From Gillisia lutea (GTDB taxonomy: Bacteria; Bacteroidota; Bacteroidia; Flavobacteriales; Flavobacteriaceae), in NCBI RefSeq assembly GCF_021568705.1, contig NZ_JAKGTH010000006.1, forward strand, positions 868,001 through 932,000: a stretch of DNA of 64,000 nt, in the 5' to 3' direction. A program made the position numbers and the translations under genes. The notes beneath the pieces were generated by a model. That model made no database searches and was not told where the DNA came from. It saw only the letters and a program-made list of their open reading frames with translations. Position 1 is the stretch's first letter. Each line of letters opens with the position of its first letter. Below, in pieces: positions 25,157 through 33,669 of the stretch.

Positions 25157-26740
25157 TTATTGTTTCTGATTTAGTAAATCCAATAGATCTACATCATTTC
25201 CCAGCAGGACTTCTTTTGAATTGATTCTACCTTTCATAGAATCGTTCTCAAGTTTTAACACTCCTCTTGGGCAAACCGCAGCACAAATTCCGCAGCCTAC
25301 ACAGCTCGAACGTACAATATTTTCACCTTTTTGAGCATAGGCTCTTACATCGATTCCCATTTCACAGTAGGTTGAACAATTTCCGCAGGAAATGCATTGT
25401 CCGCCGTTGGTTGTAATTCTAAATTTAGAAAATAAGCGTTGTTGAAAACCCAAAATTGCAGCCATAGGACAACCAAATCTGCACCATACTCTATTCCCGA
25501 AAATAGGATAGAAGCCGGTACCAATAACTCCAGAGAAGATACTTCCTATTAAAAATCCGTAGAAAGATCGCAACTGATAGGCATCAAAAAGAAAAAGATT
25601 CTTTCCGCTTAAATAATGAAAAGCAATTAGTGCCAGAATAATGGCCATATAACCAATAGCGCCATAGCGAGCATCTTTTTTGAACTCATTTCGTTTAAAA
25701 ACCATGACCAGCGTGAAAATAGCGGTAAGTAATAGCGCCACCCCAATTAAAAACACATCTCTGGTAAGCCAATATCCTTTAGATGAATCTCCTAAATAGG
25801 AATAAACAACTGCAGTGGTCATTAAAACCACAAATACCACTACGCTATGTACTACCCAGCGTTCTATTTTCCAGGCCGATTGTCTCTTATCGCTTAAATG
25901 ACGAAATGGATCTCCGGCAGTTTCGGCTAACCCACCACAGCCACATACCCAGGAGCAGTACCAGCGTTTCCCGTATTTATAAGTAAGTATGGGAGTGATT
26001 ATAAAGATGGAAGCTATTCCAAATAACAATAAAGCGATCCCTATATTGCCTGCAGAAATGTATTCATCTACTCTATATTGATCGAAGTTATAATAATTTA
26101 GAGGCCAGATGCTTTTAAGATCTGAATAGGGCAGTGAGAAACTATCGCTATTTAAGCGGGCCATGAATTCTGGAATCAAGAAGGCAAAGGCCGTTTGAAA
26201 GAACATCACCGAAATTGTTCGCAAGCGTTCATAGCGGTTATGCCGATATTTCCAAATGAATTTTATACCGAATGCTAAAATAGCGATGGTGTAAAGGGTT
26301 CCATAAACAAACCACTGACTGGCAGGGCCGCCACTCAAAAGCTTGCTAAGTGGATCGAAAAAGACTATAAGTCCGGTATTATCACCCTTCTCAACCAAAC
26401 CAAGATATTCAGGGTAAAAATAAAGCACTATATAAAAGCCTGTGAGTAGTATTCCGGAGATCCAGGCAAGATAGCCCCTATTGGAAATGGCTTTGAACCA
26501 AACTCCATCATTCTTGATCCCCTCATGTTTGTTGGCGTAGGTGGCTTTGGAAAACCAAATAATTCCTACGGTAATTGCAGAAAGGGAAATACTTAACCAA
26601 ACTGTTTTATTGGGAAAATTTGTGTTTAAACCGGCTAGAACAAGAATGAACAATCCTGCAATTCCTACAAAGGTGGCAGCTTTCTGGGGTATGGATAATG
26701 ATGCGGGAACATCACCGGTAATAGACATATTATTTTCCAT
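25157..26740 (-). CDS. NosR/NapH-like membrane ferredoxin
   Basis: 527 residues. Multiple membrane helices span the protein; the half-motifs CSWVCGCGG (near residue 260) and CRFGCPMAA (near residue 420) are those of NosR/NapH/RdxA-type proteins, and two 4Fe-4S clusters are in CISCGNCSTYC and CVGCGICAAVCP near residues 445-485. It would pass electrons across or along the inner membrane. Upstream, 34 bases away, is an FAD/NAD oxidoreductase, a plausible donor. No nitrate, nitrous-oxide or cytochrome oxidase gene is near, so the acceptor is unknown. The arsenosugar-like operon lies 2.6 kb further on. Confidence 0.88.
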   Translation of the reverse strand: MENNMSITGDVPASLSIPQKAATFVGIAGLFILVLAGLNTNFPNKTVWLSISLSAITVGIIWFSKATYANKHEGIKNDGVWFKAISNRGYLAWISGILLTGFYIVLYFYPEYLGLVEKGDNTGLIVFFDPLSKLLSGGPASQWFVYGTLYTIAILAFGIKFIWKYRHNRYERLRTISVMFFQTAFAFLIPEFMARLNSDSFSLPYSDLKSIWPLNYYNFDQYRVDEYISAGNIGIALLLFGIASIFIITPILTYKYGKRWYCSWVCGCGGLAETAGDPFRHLSDKRQSAWKIERWVVHSVVVFVVLMTTAVVYSYLGDSSKGYWLTRDVFLIGVALLLTAIFTLVMVFKRNEFKKDARYGAIGYMAIILALIAFHYLSGKNLFLFDAYQLRSFYGFLIGSIFSGVIGTGFYPIFGNRVWCRFGCPMAAILGFQQRLFSKFRITTNGGQCISCGNCSTYCEMGIDVRAYAQKGENIVRSSCVGCGICAAVCPRGVLKLENDSMKGRINSKEVLLGNDVDLLDLLNQKQ

Positions 26741-26774
26741 GGGGAGTATTTATGCGGTGCTTTATTAAATTGGT

Positions 26775-28064
26775 TTAAACGCTAACTTGATATTCTTTTT
26801 GAAATTTATCAAAAATTGAAGCTTCATAGCGTTTATAGAATTCGGGATCAAAATTAGCTTCTTTTAAATGTGAGATCACATACCCTACAGAGCGTTCATC
26901 ACTCAGCCATGTGTCAAATTTTTCATGACGCATTCTAATTCCAAAGGTGTTAATTCCTAAAAACTTATTTGAAATTGTATCATATGAAATGGTGAGAAAC
27001 TTTTTATTATCCTGATGAACCCAGTGAAAATGCGTCTCACTCTCTTTAGGCTTATTAAATACCCAACCATACGTTTGATATTCGATATCAAAGAATTTAG
27101 CCGAATTAAACCAATGTCCGGGGTTATATTCTCTCTTATTTCCAGTAAGAGTTTGTGCTACAGTTTCTCCCATCATTCTCCCGGTATACCACACAGCCTC
27201 AATAGACTTTCTTTGCCCAATAGGTTGTCGTTGCTGTACGCAATCTCCAATGGCATATACATCTTTGATATTGGTTTGCAAAAAGCTATTCACTAGAATC
27301 CCTTTATCAATCTCTAAAGCTGTATTCCTTAAAAAATCTACATTTGGGTGTACACCGGCACAAAGCCCTACAAGCTCGCATTCTATTTCTTCTCCGGTCT
27401 TGGTTACGATCGATCTTACATTACCCTCTTTATCTCCAACTATTTTATCAAGCTCAGTTCTATGTTTTATCTCCACGCCATGCGAAGTAATATGTTTCGA
27501 GATAAGGTCGGCATTTTTTTGTGGAAGGATACCCGACCAAAAGCCTTCTTCTCTAATTAAAAAAGTAACCTGAATATTTCTTGTTAATAGCATCTCTGCC
27601 AATTCTACACCAATCAAGCCACCTCCAATTATCACTGCCTTTTTACAATTCTTTGTGTTTTCCTCCAGCAATTCTAGGTCTTGTTTGGTAACCAAACCCT
27701 GTACTCCTTTAAGCTCCTGACCTTCCCAGCCAAATTTATTATGAATAGAACCCGTTGCTAGTATCAGTTTGTCGTAGTTCATACTTTGTTTGGAGGAAAA
27801 ATGCAGTGTCTTATTATCAAAATCTACGCTTTCTACCCACTCCTTCTTTAATTCGATCCTGTTTTTTTCCCAAAACCAATCTTCATAAGGTTTTAAATGT
27901 TCCCATTTCATGTGTCCCATATATACATACATAAGAGCGGTACGAGAAAAGAAATGCTCACTTTCCGCAGAGATAACTGTAATTCGTTTATCTGAATTCT
28001 TTCTAATGTGGCGTGCTGCGGTAATACCCGAGATTCCGTTTCCAATAATAACAATATGTTCCAT
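26775..28064 (-). CDS. FAD/NAD(P)-dependent oxidoreductase (rubredoxin-reductase-like)
   Basis: 429 residues, pyridine nucleotide-disulphide oxidoreductase class I/II fold without a redox CxxC. FAD is bound by IVIIGNGISGITAARH at residue 4, NAD(P) by AVIIGGGLIGVELAEM near residue 147, and the second FAD motif is VYAIGDCVQ near residue 268. The C-terminal 130 residues are longer than in simple NADH oxidases. It probably feeds electrons to the membrane ferredoxin encoded 34 bases downstream. Electron donor and acceptor are inferred from position. Confidence 0.88.
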   Translation of the reverse strand: MEHIVIIGNGISGITAARHIRKNSDKRITVISAESEHFFSRTALMYVYMGHMKWEHLKPYEDWFWEKNRIELKKEWVESVDFDNKTLHFSSKQSMNYDKLILATGSIHNKFGWEGQELKGVQGLVTKQDLELLEENTKNCKKAVIIGGGLIGVELAEMLLTRNIQVTFLIREEGFWSGILPQKNADLISKHITSHGVEIKHRTELDKIVGDKEGNVRSIVTKTGEEIECELVGLCAGVHPNVDFLRNTALEIDKGILVNSFLQTNIKDVYAIGDCVQQRQPIGQRKSIEAVWYTGRMMGETVAQTLTGNKREYNPGHWFNSAKFFDIEYQTYGWVFNKPKESETHFHWVHQDNKKFLTISYDTISNKFLGINTFGIRMRHEKFDTWLSDERSVGYVISHLKEANFDPEFYKRYEASIFDKFQKEYQVSV

Positions 28065-28270
28065 GTGGATGTTTAAAGAGTAATTGAGATGAAAAAAACA
28101 TGTCGATTGGTCGAAGCTAACTATATTAACTTATACAATAATATGCATATAAAATCTGCTTTTTGTTAAAACTGCTGGGGATTACACTTTGCAATTAAAA
28201 AGATGAAATTATCTCTTAACTTTAAAAGCAATTAATGTATTCATCCAGAACCTATAATAAAGGAAAGTTA

Positions 28271-29314
28271 ATGAATTTTAAGGTTTTAAGAAGTTTAGAG
28301 ATACCTGTCTTTTGTATACTATTATTGGCAGTTATACATTCCTGTCAGTCACCACAACAGCTGGAAGAAAAGATTAACGGGATAAGTCTTGTGGCGTCAA
28401 GAGACTCGATACTGCCGGGACAAGTATTGCCAATAAAGGAAATTCATGCCAATGCAGTAGCTTTAATGCCTTTTGGTTTTTTGGAGAAGTTGGATAGCCC
28501 TCATTTAAAATTTAATATGGAAAGACAATGGTTTGGAGAGCGCGAGGAGGGAGTTAGAAAAAGTATAAGGATGCTACGTACTAATAAAATGAAAGTAATG
28601 CTGAAACCCCAAATTTGGATATGGCGGGGAGAATTTACCGGAGATATTAAAATGAATTCTGAAGCCGATTGGAAGGAATTTGAGAAGAACTATAGAAATT
28701 TCATTCTTTTATATGCGCAAGTAGCTGCAGAAGAAAAAGTGGATATTTTTACCTTAGGCACCGAGCTCTACGGATTTGTGCATGAAAGACAGAATTTCTG
28801 GAGTGTTCTAATAGCTGATGTTAGGAGAATTTACAAAGGACAACTCACTTATGCCGAAAATTGGGATAAGGTGGAGAAAGTGACGTTTTGGAGGGAGTTG
28901 GATTATGTGGGAGTTGATGCTTATTTTCCTTTGAATAGTGAAAGATCTCCCGAAGTAGAAAAGCTAAGAAGTGCTTGGCAAAGTTATAAAGTTAAGCTGG
29001 AAGATCTCTCGCATGAAGTGGAACAACCCATCCTGTTTACGGAGTATGGGTATAGAAATACCGATTACGCAACCGAGTATCCCTGGGAATCATCCCGGGA
29101 AACTAATAGCTTTAATGATGATTTACAGGCTAATGCACTTACGGCACTTTACGAAGAGTTTTGGAAAGAAAACTGGTTTGCAGGCGGCTTTCTTTGGAAA
29201 TGGCATCAAGACCATGAAAATGCGGGCGGATTGGGGAATAACCAGTTCACACCGCAAAATAAACCGGCTCAGGAAGTGGTGAAAAAGTATTACGGGAACA
29301 CTCTTATTAACTAA
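28271..29314 (+). CDS. GH113-like glycoside hydrolase lipoprotein
   Basis: 347 residues. The start at 28271 gives a clean lipoprotein signal (hydrophobic ILLLAVIHSC, lipidated Cys near residue 25); the ATG at 28235 would add 12 polar residues before it. The rest is a TIM barrel of the GH113/phage-tail-glycosidase type: KPQIWIWRGEFTGD, acid/base Glu in TLGTELYGFV, GVDAYFPL, and the probable nucleophile Glu in LFTEYGYRN, with WKWHQDHENAG at the end. Known GH113 members are beta-mannanases. It is the only plus-strand gene between 22 and 41 kb and overlaps the end of the TIGR04283 gene by 8 bases. Confidence 0.83.
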   Translation: MNFKVLRSLEIPVFCILLLAVIHSCQSPQQLEEKINGISLVASRDSILPGQVLPIKEIHANAVALMPFGFLEKLDSPHLKFNMERQWFGEREEGVRKSIRMLRTNKMKVMLKPQIWIWRGEFTGDIKMNSEADWKEFEKNYRNFILLYAQVAAEEKVDIFTLGTELYGFVHERQNFWSVLIADVRRIYKGQLTYAENWDKVEKVTFWRELDYVGVDAYFPLNSERSPEVEKLRSAWQSYKVKLEDLSHEVEQPILFTEYGYRNTDYATEYPWESSRETNSFNDDLQANALTALYEEFWKENWFAGGFLWKWHQDHENAGGLGNNQFTPQNKPAQEVVKKYYGNTLIN

Positions 29315-29990
29315 GTTTCTTCTTATAATATTGATATAACTCTTCGGGTGTAGCCCCTTTCATCTTTTTAAGATAAAGGAGTGCAAAAAAGTACTGTAAT
29401 TTCCAGATCCCTACTTTTTCATATCTACGAGCTGAAGTAGTTAGCCATTTTGGAATAATTGTAAATGATTTTCTCTTATATAATTTGCCAATAAGATCAT
29501 TGTCTTCAAAGACTATATAAATTTCATCAAAACCGCCAATTTCATTAAACAGTTCTTTAGTGATAAATAAAGACTGATCTCCACCTCGGCAAGCTTTATG
29601 ATTAATAGTAGTAAACCATCCCATTAAATTGAGCCACCAATGGTTCTTATCAAATTTCATTCGAAAGCAGCCAGCTTTATTACCTGTACCTACCTGATTT
29701 ACGATAGCTGAATCAAAATGAAGAGGAGGAAAGCTGTCGGCATGTAAAAAGTAAAGAATTTTAGAAGTGGCAGCAGCAGCACCGGCATTCATCTGTTTTG
29801 CTCGTCCTTTTTCAGAATAGATAAAGCGTACCGCCGGGGTCTTTCTCACAATTTCCTTGGTGGCATCGGTACTTCCCCCATCTACCACAATAATTTCAGT
29901 TATGTTATTAGATGAAAATTCCTGTATATGCTGAAGTAGTCTCGGGAGTTGAGCTTCTTCATTATATACAGGAATTATAATACTTATCAT
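29307..29990 (-). CDS. TIGR04283-family (arsenosugar-associated) glycosyltransferase
   Basis: 227 residues, family 2 GT-A fold: SIIIPVYNEEAQLPRLLQ at the start, VVDGGSTDATKEI, then the family-specific GRAKQMNAGAAAATS, LHADSFPP (DxD-like) and the later WWLNLMGWFTTINH. This subfamily is annotated as arsenosugar biosynthesis glycosyltransferase because of its co-occurrence with ArsS; its reaction has not been shown as far as I know. It is the last gene of an eleven-gene minus-strand operon, starting 1 base after the stop of the DUF547 gene. Confidence 0.88.
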   Translation of the reverse strand: MISIIIPVYNEEAQLPRLLQHIQEFSSNNITEIIVVDGGSTDATKEIVRKTPAVRFIYSEKGRAKQMNAGAAAATSKILYFLHADSFPPLHFDSAIVNQVGTGNKAGCFRMKFDKNHWWLNLMGWFTTINHKACRGGDQSLFITKELFNEIGGFDEIYIVFEDNDLIGKLYKRKSFTIIPKWLTTSARRYEKVGIWKLQYFFALLYLKKMKGATPEELYQYYKKKLS

Positions 29991-29991
29991 C

Positions 29992-30798
29992 TTACTTAGG
30001 CTCGTTTAAAGACCAGTCGTATTCCTTATAAGTTATTTTTGCTGAGGCTTTTATCTTCACGTTTGAATAATGGTTGATATAATCTATTACACTACCACCT
30101 TCTTTGAAATCTTTTTTATACCAGTCGAAAATAGAACTCAGTTTAACCGAATTCTCTAAAATTATATTTTTATCAGAATTGATGAATTCTTTAGTGGCAG
30201 TTTCTAATTGCTCATTGATCTTGGCTGCAGTATAAGCCTCATTTAATAGCTTCGGACAAGAATAGGATGCACAGTTAATTGCAAAGTGTATTCTAGGATC
30301 GTTCATTTTTCTAAGTATACTATTCTCAATCCCTCCTAAAGACATTTTTACATCGCCAATATCTACAATATCTTTTGTCCATGCGCCGTTTATGTCTTTA
30401 ATACTCTTAATCGGATAGTTTTCAATAATCAGCTTTACGGTATATGCATTGTAGATGTTTATATAATAGGCAAGTTGCTCCTGAACTGACCAGGTTTTAG
30501 AGGGTTTATTTTCAGAAAGCATTTCCAGATATTCCTTCAACTTTACCTCATCTTTTTTGAAGCCTTTATAATCTACCAGCCCATCTTTTGAAACATGCTT
30601 TTTTAATAATGCTGTCCACGTGCTATGATCTAAATTTACCTGAGAGTTCGCAGTAGAGGAGGTCAAATCTTCCCCAACCTTTGCTGTGGGAAGGCCTTTG
30701 TCATTAAGTCCAGCAGCCGATAATAGAGTGCAACCATTCAAGGTGTAAAAGCAAAGTGAAAATACTAATAGCATGCTACCAAAGAGTGCCTTTTTCAT
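29992..30798 (-). CDS. DUF547 lipoprotein
   Basis: 268 residues. A lipoprotein signal (LVFSLCFYTLNGC, Cys at residue 23) targets it to an envelope membrane. The DUF547 domain follows: LAYYINIYNAYTVKLI near residue 107 and INCASYSCPKLLNEAYT near residue 175, with two conserved Cys. DUF547 is of unknown function and has been suggested to resemble papain-like or transglutaminase-like folds. It occurs in the arsenosugar-type operon between the phosphorylase and the TIGR04283 glycosyltransferase. Confidence 0.86.
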   Translation of the reverse strand: MKKALFGSMLLVFSLCFYTLNGCTLLSAAGLNDKGLPTAKVGEDLTSSTANSQVNLDHSTWTALLKKHVSKDGLVDYKGFKKDEVKLKEYLEMLSENKPSKTWSVQEQLAYYINIYNAYTVKLIIENYPIKSIKDINGAWTKDIVDIGDVKMSLGGIENSILRKMNDPRIHFAINCASYSCPKLLNEAYTAAKINEQLETATKEFINSDKNIILENSVKLSSIFDWYKKDFKEGGSVIDYINHYSNVKIKASAKITYKEYDWSLNEPK

Positions 30799-30833
30799 AT
30801 TGAATGGGTTTAAAAAGATTGGCTATTTTAAAT

Positions 30834-31646
30834 TTATAACTGAGCTATCAGTTCCTTGAATATCGTTATAAGCTGAGGTTCTGCTTTGTGAGCCATAGCA
30901 ATGATCTCACTAATTTCTACCGGCTTCAAATTGTCTGGGTCACCTTCATCGGTGATCACCGAGATTGCTGATACGGGTAGGTTTAAATGATTAGCCACAA
31001 TAACTTCGGGCACAGTACTCATTCCAACAGCGTCTGCACCAATTAGTTTAAGATAACGATACTCTGCTCTTGTTTCCAGTTGTGGGCCCAGTACCGAAGC
31101 ATATACCCCTTTATGTAATTTGATGTTATTATTTTTTGCAATAGCTTCTATGTTCTGGTTCATTTCTGTATTGTAAGGAGCGCTCATATCAACAAAACGT
31201 TCACCTAAATGTTCTACTCCTAAAAATGCCAATGGCGATCCTCCCTGCAGGTTAATATGGTCGTCTATAAGCATTAGTTCTCCTTTTTTGAAATCGAGAT
31301 TGATAGATCCTGACGCATTGGAGACTAACAATTTCTTGATACCCAATTTTTCCATAATACGTACAGGATAGGTCACATCTTGCAGCGTATAGCCTTCATA
31401 TAGATGAAAACGGCCTTGCATTACTACCACTTTTTTTCCGGCTAAATTTCCAAAAATAAGCTTGCCTTTATGAAATTCTACCGTTGCGGTAGGAAAGCTA
31501 GGAATATGGTTATAACTAACTTCTGCTAGAATTTCTATTTCATCTACCAGCTGTCCCAGTCCTGTGCCTAAAATGATACCCACTTCAGGACTGTCAAATC
31601 CTTTTTCAATTAGATAATCTGTTGTTTCTTGAATTCTTTTTATCAT
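30834..31646 (-). CDS. Purine nucleoside phosphorylase, trimeric type, with Asp at the base-selecting site
   Basis: 270 residues of the trimeric PNP/MTAP family: GIILGTGLG (phosphate), VSNASGSIN, GPQLETRAEYR with E191 matching human Glu201, GMSTVPEVIVA with M209, and then ITDEG with D233 at the place of human Asn243. In human PNP changing Asn243 to Asp is known to allow adenosine. Here this suggests an adenine nucleoside as substrate. In the operon context it could remove adenine from the 5'-deoxyadenosyl product proposed for ArsS. It overlaps the TIGR04282 gene by 4 bases. A general salvage role cannot be excluded, since the Asp may be common in this phylum. Confidence 0.9.
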   Translation of the reverse strand: MIKRIQETTDYLIEKGFDSPEVGIILGTGLGQLVDEIEILAEVSYNHIPSFPTATVEFHKGKLIFGNLAGKKVVVMQGRFHLYEGYTLQDVTYPVRIMEKLGIKKLLVSNASGSINLDFKKGELMLIDDHINLQGGSPLAFLGVEHLGERFVDMSAPYNTEMNQNIEAIAKNNNIKLHKGVYASVLGPQLETRAEYRYLKLIGADAVGMSTVPEVIVANHLNLPVSAISVITDEGDPDNLKPVEISEIIAMAHKAEPQLITIFKELIAQL

Positions 31647-32266
31647 GATGTTATGTGTTGGAAGAAATGTTGAAAATCTTCATGTTCTTTTATATCGCTG
31701 TAATAATCTACATCATTACGTGTTTCCAGTAATTTTGTGTTATTCAAACCAAGATTTTTAAGCGTGTCGGTTAAAACTGTAGCTGTTCCCCATTCTTTTC
31801 TCTGGAAGACTTTTGTGTTTAATTTTTTCATTCCTAGAAGATAGTATCCACCATCTTCTGCAGGACCTAACACGAAATCTTTATCATCTAAAGCTTTAAA
31901 GGCATTTTCAATATCGGTTTGATCCATGTCGTACATGTCACTTCCAATAATGATAATCTTCTCGTATCCATTTTTAAAGCCCTCCTCGAAGGCATGTTGC
32001 ATACGCTCTCCAAGATCTCTTCCTTCTTGTTTGCATTTCAAATAAATATTAGAGTTCCATATATCGTCTTCAAATATCTTTTCAGAATAATGGACCTCTT
32101 TAGCTACATTAAGATCCTTGGTGATTTCCAAGGTATGAGCAAGTAAAAATTTATAGATGTCTAAGGCGGTTTGTTCTCCCACATCTTTTGCCAATCTGGA
32201 TTTTACTTTTCCCAGCTCGGGGTTACGGGTAAAAATGAGTAGTAATTCTTTAGAAGTTGTAATCAA
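31643..32266 (-). CDS. TIGR04282-family (CofC-like, arsenosugar-associated) transferase
   Basis: 207 residues of the CofC/MobA-like GT-A fold: LLIFTRNPELGKVKSRLAKD at the start, IIIGSDMYDM in the middle and LGPAEDGGYYLLGMKKL, which is the family hallmark. CofC relatives are nucleotidyltransferases, so it may activate a sugar phosphate or transfer a sugar; the family is annotated as arsenosugar biosynthesis glycosyltransferase from genome context. It is coupled by 4 bases to the nucleoside phosphorylase, whose sugar-1-phosphate product would be a natural substrate. Confidence 0.88.
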   Translation of the reverse strand: MITTSKELLLIFTRNPELGKVKSRLAKDVGEQTALDIYKFLLAHTLEITKDLNVAKEVHYSEKIFEDDIWNSNIYLKCKQEGRDLGERMQHAFEEGFKNGYEKIIIIGSDMYDMDQTDIENAFKALDDKDFVLGPAEDGGYYLLGMKKLNTKVFQRKEWGTATVLTDTLKNLGLNNTKLLETRNDVDYYSDIKEHEDFQHFFQHITS

Positions 32267-32281
32267 AACAATAAAATTTTA

Positions 32282-32785
32282 TTAGTATACTTTCTCACCA
32301 TTGGTTAAATATTTAGACCAGTGTTTTGAAAAAGCGTGAATTTTCTCGGTTTCCTTTCCATTAGCATCAAAAACAGCATATCCCTTGTTCTTCCATTCAA
32401 AAATACCACCATAAAGATTTCTAATATTTGTATAACCGGCGTTTTTCAGTTTTTCTGAAATGGTTTCAGAGCGAATTCCCAAAGAACAATATACTACGAT
32501 TAAGGCTGATTTATTTGTAATTAAATGTGAAATTTCCTTTGTTGAAAAAGTGGAATATCCTACAAAAAGGGCTTTTTTAAGATGACTCACCTCAAATTCT
32601 TCCTCTTCACGGGCATCCAATACTACAACATTAGCATCTGAATGCAGCATTTTTAATTCTTCCACAGAAATATATGGCGTAGAATGTGAATTGTATTTAG
32701 AGAGTATTTTTTCAATTGAACTCTGGGCCTGGCCAACAGTCAAGTTCAGGAAAAATATAAGAAATAGTAATTTTTTTAAATTCAT
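32282..32785 (-). CDS. Periplasmic rhodanese-like protein
   Basis: 167 residues. A signal peptide (KKLLFLIFFLNLTVGQAQ, cut after about residue 20) exports it. The rhodanese domain covers residues 35-140, with VVLDAREEEEF and the active loop YCSLGIRS, C100 being the expected persulfide Cys; the CxxGxR form is that of sulfurtransferases. It is placed between the metallophosphoesterase-like and TIGR04282 genes of the arsenosugar-type operon. Possible roles are sulfur transfer or reduction/binding of an oxyanion in the periplasm, but neither is shown. Confidence 0.9.
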   Translation of the reverse strand: MNLKKLLFLIFFLNLTVGQAQSSIEKILSKYNSHSTPYISVEELKMLHSDANVVVLDAREEEEFEVSHLKKALFVGYSTFSTKEISHLITNKSALIVVYCSLGIRSETISEKLKNAGYTNIRNLYGGIFEWKNKGYAVFDANGKETEKIHAFSKHWSKYLTNGEKVY

Positions 32786-32844
32786 AAAATTAAAGGTGTG
32801 CGCTATATTTACGATTAAAACCAGTACTTGGATGTAAACGATAC

Positions 32845-33669
32845 TTAAAACTTGATAGGTTTACCCTGTAATTCACTTTCTGCTATTGGAAGAATCTCCG
32901 TATTATCCCAGATTCCGGTTTTTAACGTTTGAGCATATTCTTTAGGTAAATTATTCTTCAACATTAGTTCACTTGCGAGTTCATGATCATAACTAAAACT
33001 GAAGTGCTTATAAATAGGTGTTTTGCGTTCATCTAAAATAACAGCCCAGACCTTTGCCAACCCGTCGTTGGCAGGCATTCCAATAACCCCAGGATTTATC
33101 CAAATTTTATCAGCTTTTACATCGGTAAAAGGCAATCCGCAGTGTCCTGCTACAATTACATCACAGTTCAAGGCATCAAAAGAAGCTTTTTTGACCTCCC
33201 ATGAGGTAGAACTAAATATGAATTCTGATACATTGCTGTAAGCACCGTGTACTACGCCAATCGTTTTTCCAGCATAATCGAATTGTATATTTCTGGGAAG
33301 AGTTTTTATCCATTCAATAGCATCGTTTTGCAAATGCGCTTTGGCAAAAGGGTACCAGAGTTGCGAGAGGTCATCGCATTTAGAACCTTCCCTAAAGTCG
33401 CAGCCACAATCTTCTTTATCTTCGGCTAACTGAATCTCTACATTTCCCACAATACTTTTTGCTCCCCATTTTTTAAAAAGGGAAATAGTCTGCTGAGGTT
33501 GGCCGCAGTACCCGATAATATCTCCAGTACAAATACAATTGGAGGGAGCAACACCTTCTTTATTAGCAATCGATATTAGTGCTTCCAATGCCTGTAAGTT
33601 GCTGTAAACGCCTCCAAACAAAAGCACTTTACCCTTAAGTTGGCCAAGATGTTCTATAGGTTTATCCAT
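32845..33669 (-). CDS. Metallophosphoesterase-like protein with eroded first motif
   Basis: 274 residues from the ATG at 33669, which lies inside the symporter gene (16-base overlap); the longer frame from 33813 adds non-homologous residues that only mirror the symporter. The fold is that of YfcE/MJ0936 phosphoesterases: CTGDIIGYCGQP, VGNVE, VVHGAYSN, VAGHCGLPF and INPGVIGMP. However the usual DxHGN of motif I is GGVYSN (residues 19-24), losing the first Asp and His ligands, GNHE/GNCD is GNVE and GHTH is GHCG. A Cys-rich insert DCGCDFREGSKC follows. Phosphatase activity is therefore doubtful; a binding role or a different metal site is possible. Confidence 0.85.
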   Translation of the reverse strand: MDKPIEHLGQLKGKVLLFGGVYSNLQALEALISIANKEGVAPSNCICTGDIIGYCGQPQQTISLFKKWGAKSIVGNVEIQLAEDKEDCGCDFREGSKCDDLSQLWYPFAKAHLQNDAIEWIKTLPRNIQFDYAGKTIGVVHGAYSNVSEFIFSSTSWEVKKASFDALNCDVIVAGHCGLPFTDVKADKIWINPGVIGMPANDGLAKVWAVILDERKTPIYKHFSFSYDHELASELMLKNNLPKEYAQTLKTGIWDNTEILPIAESELQGKPIKF

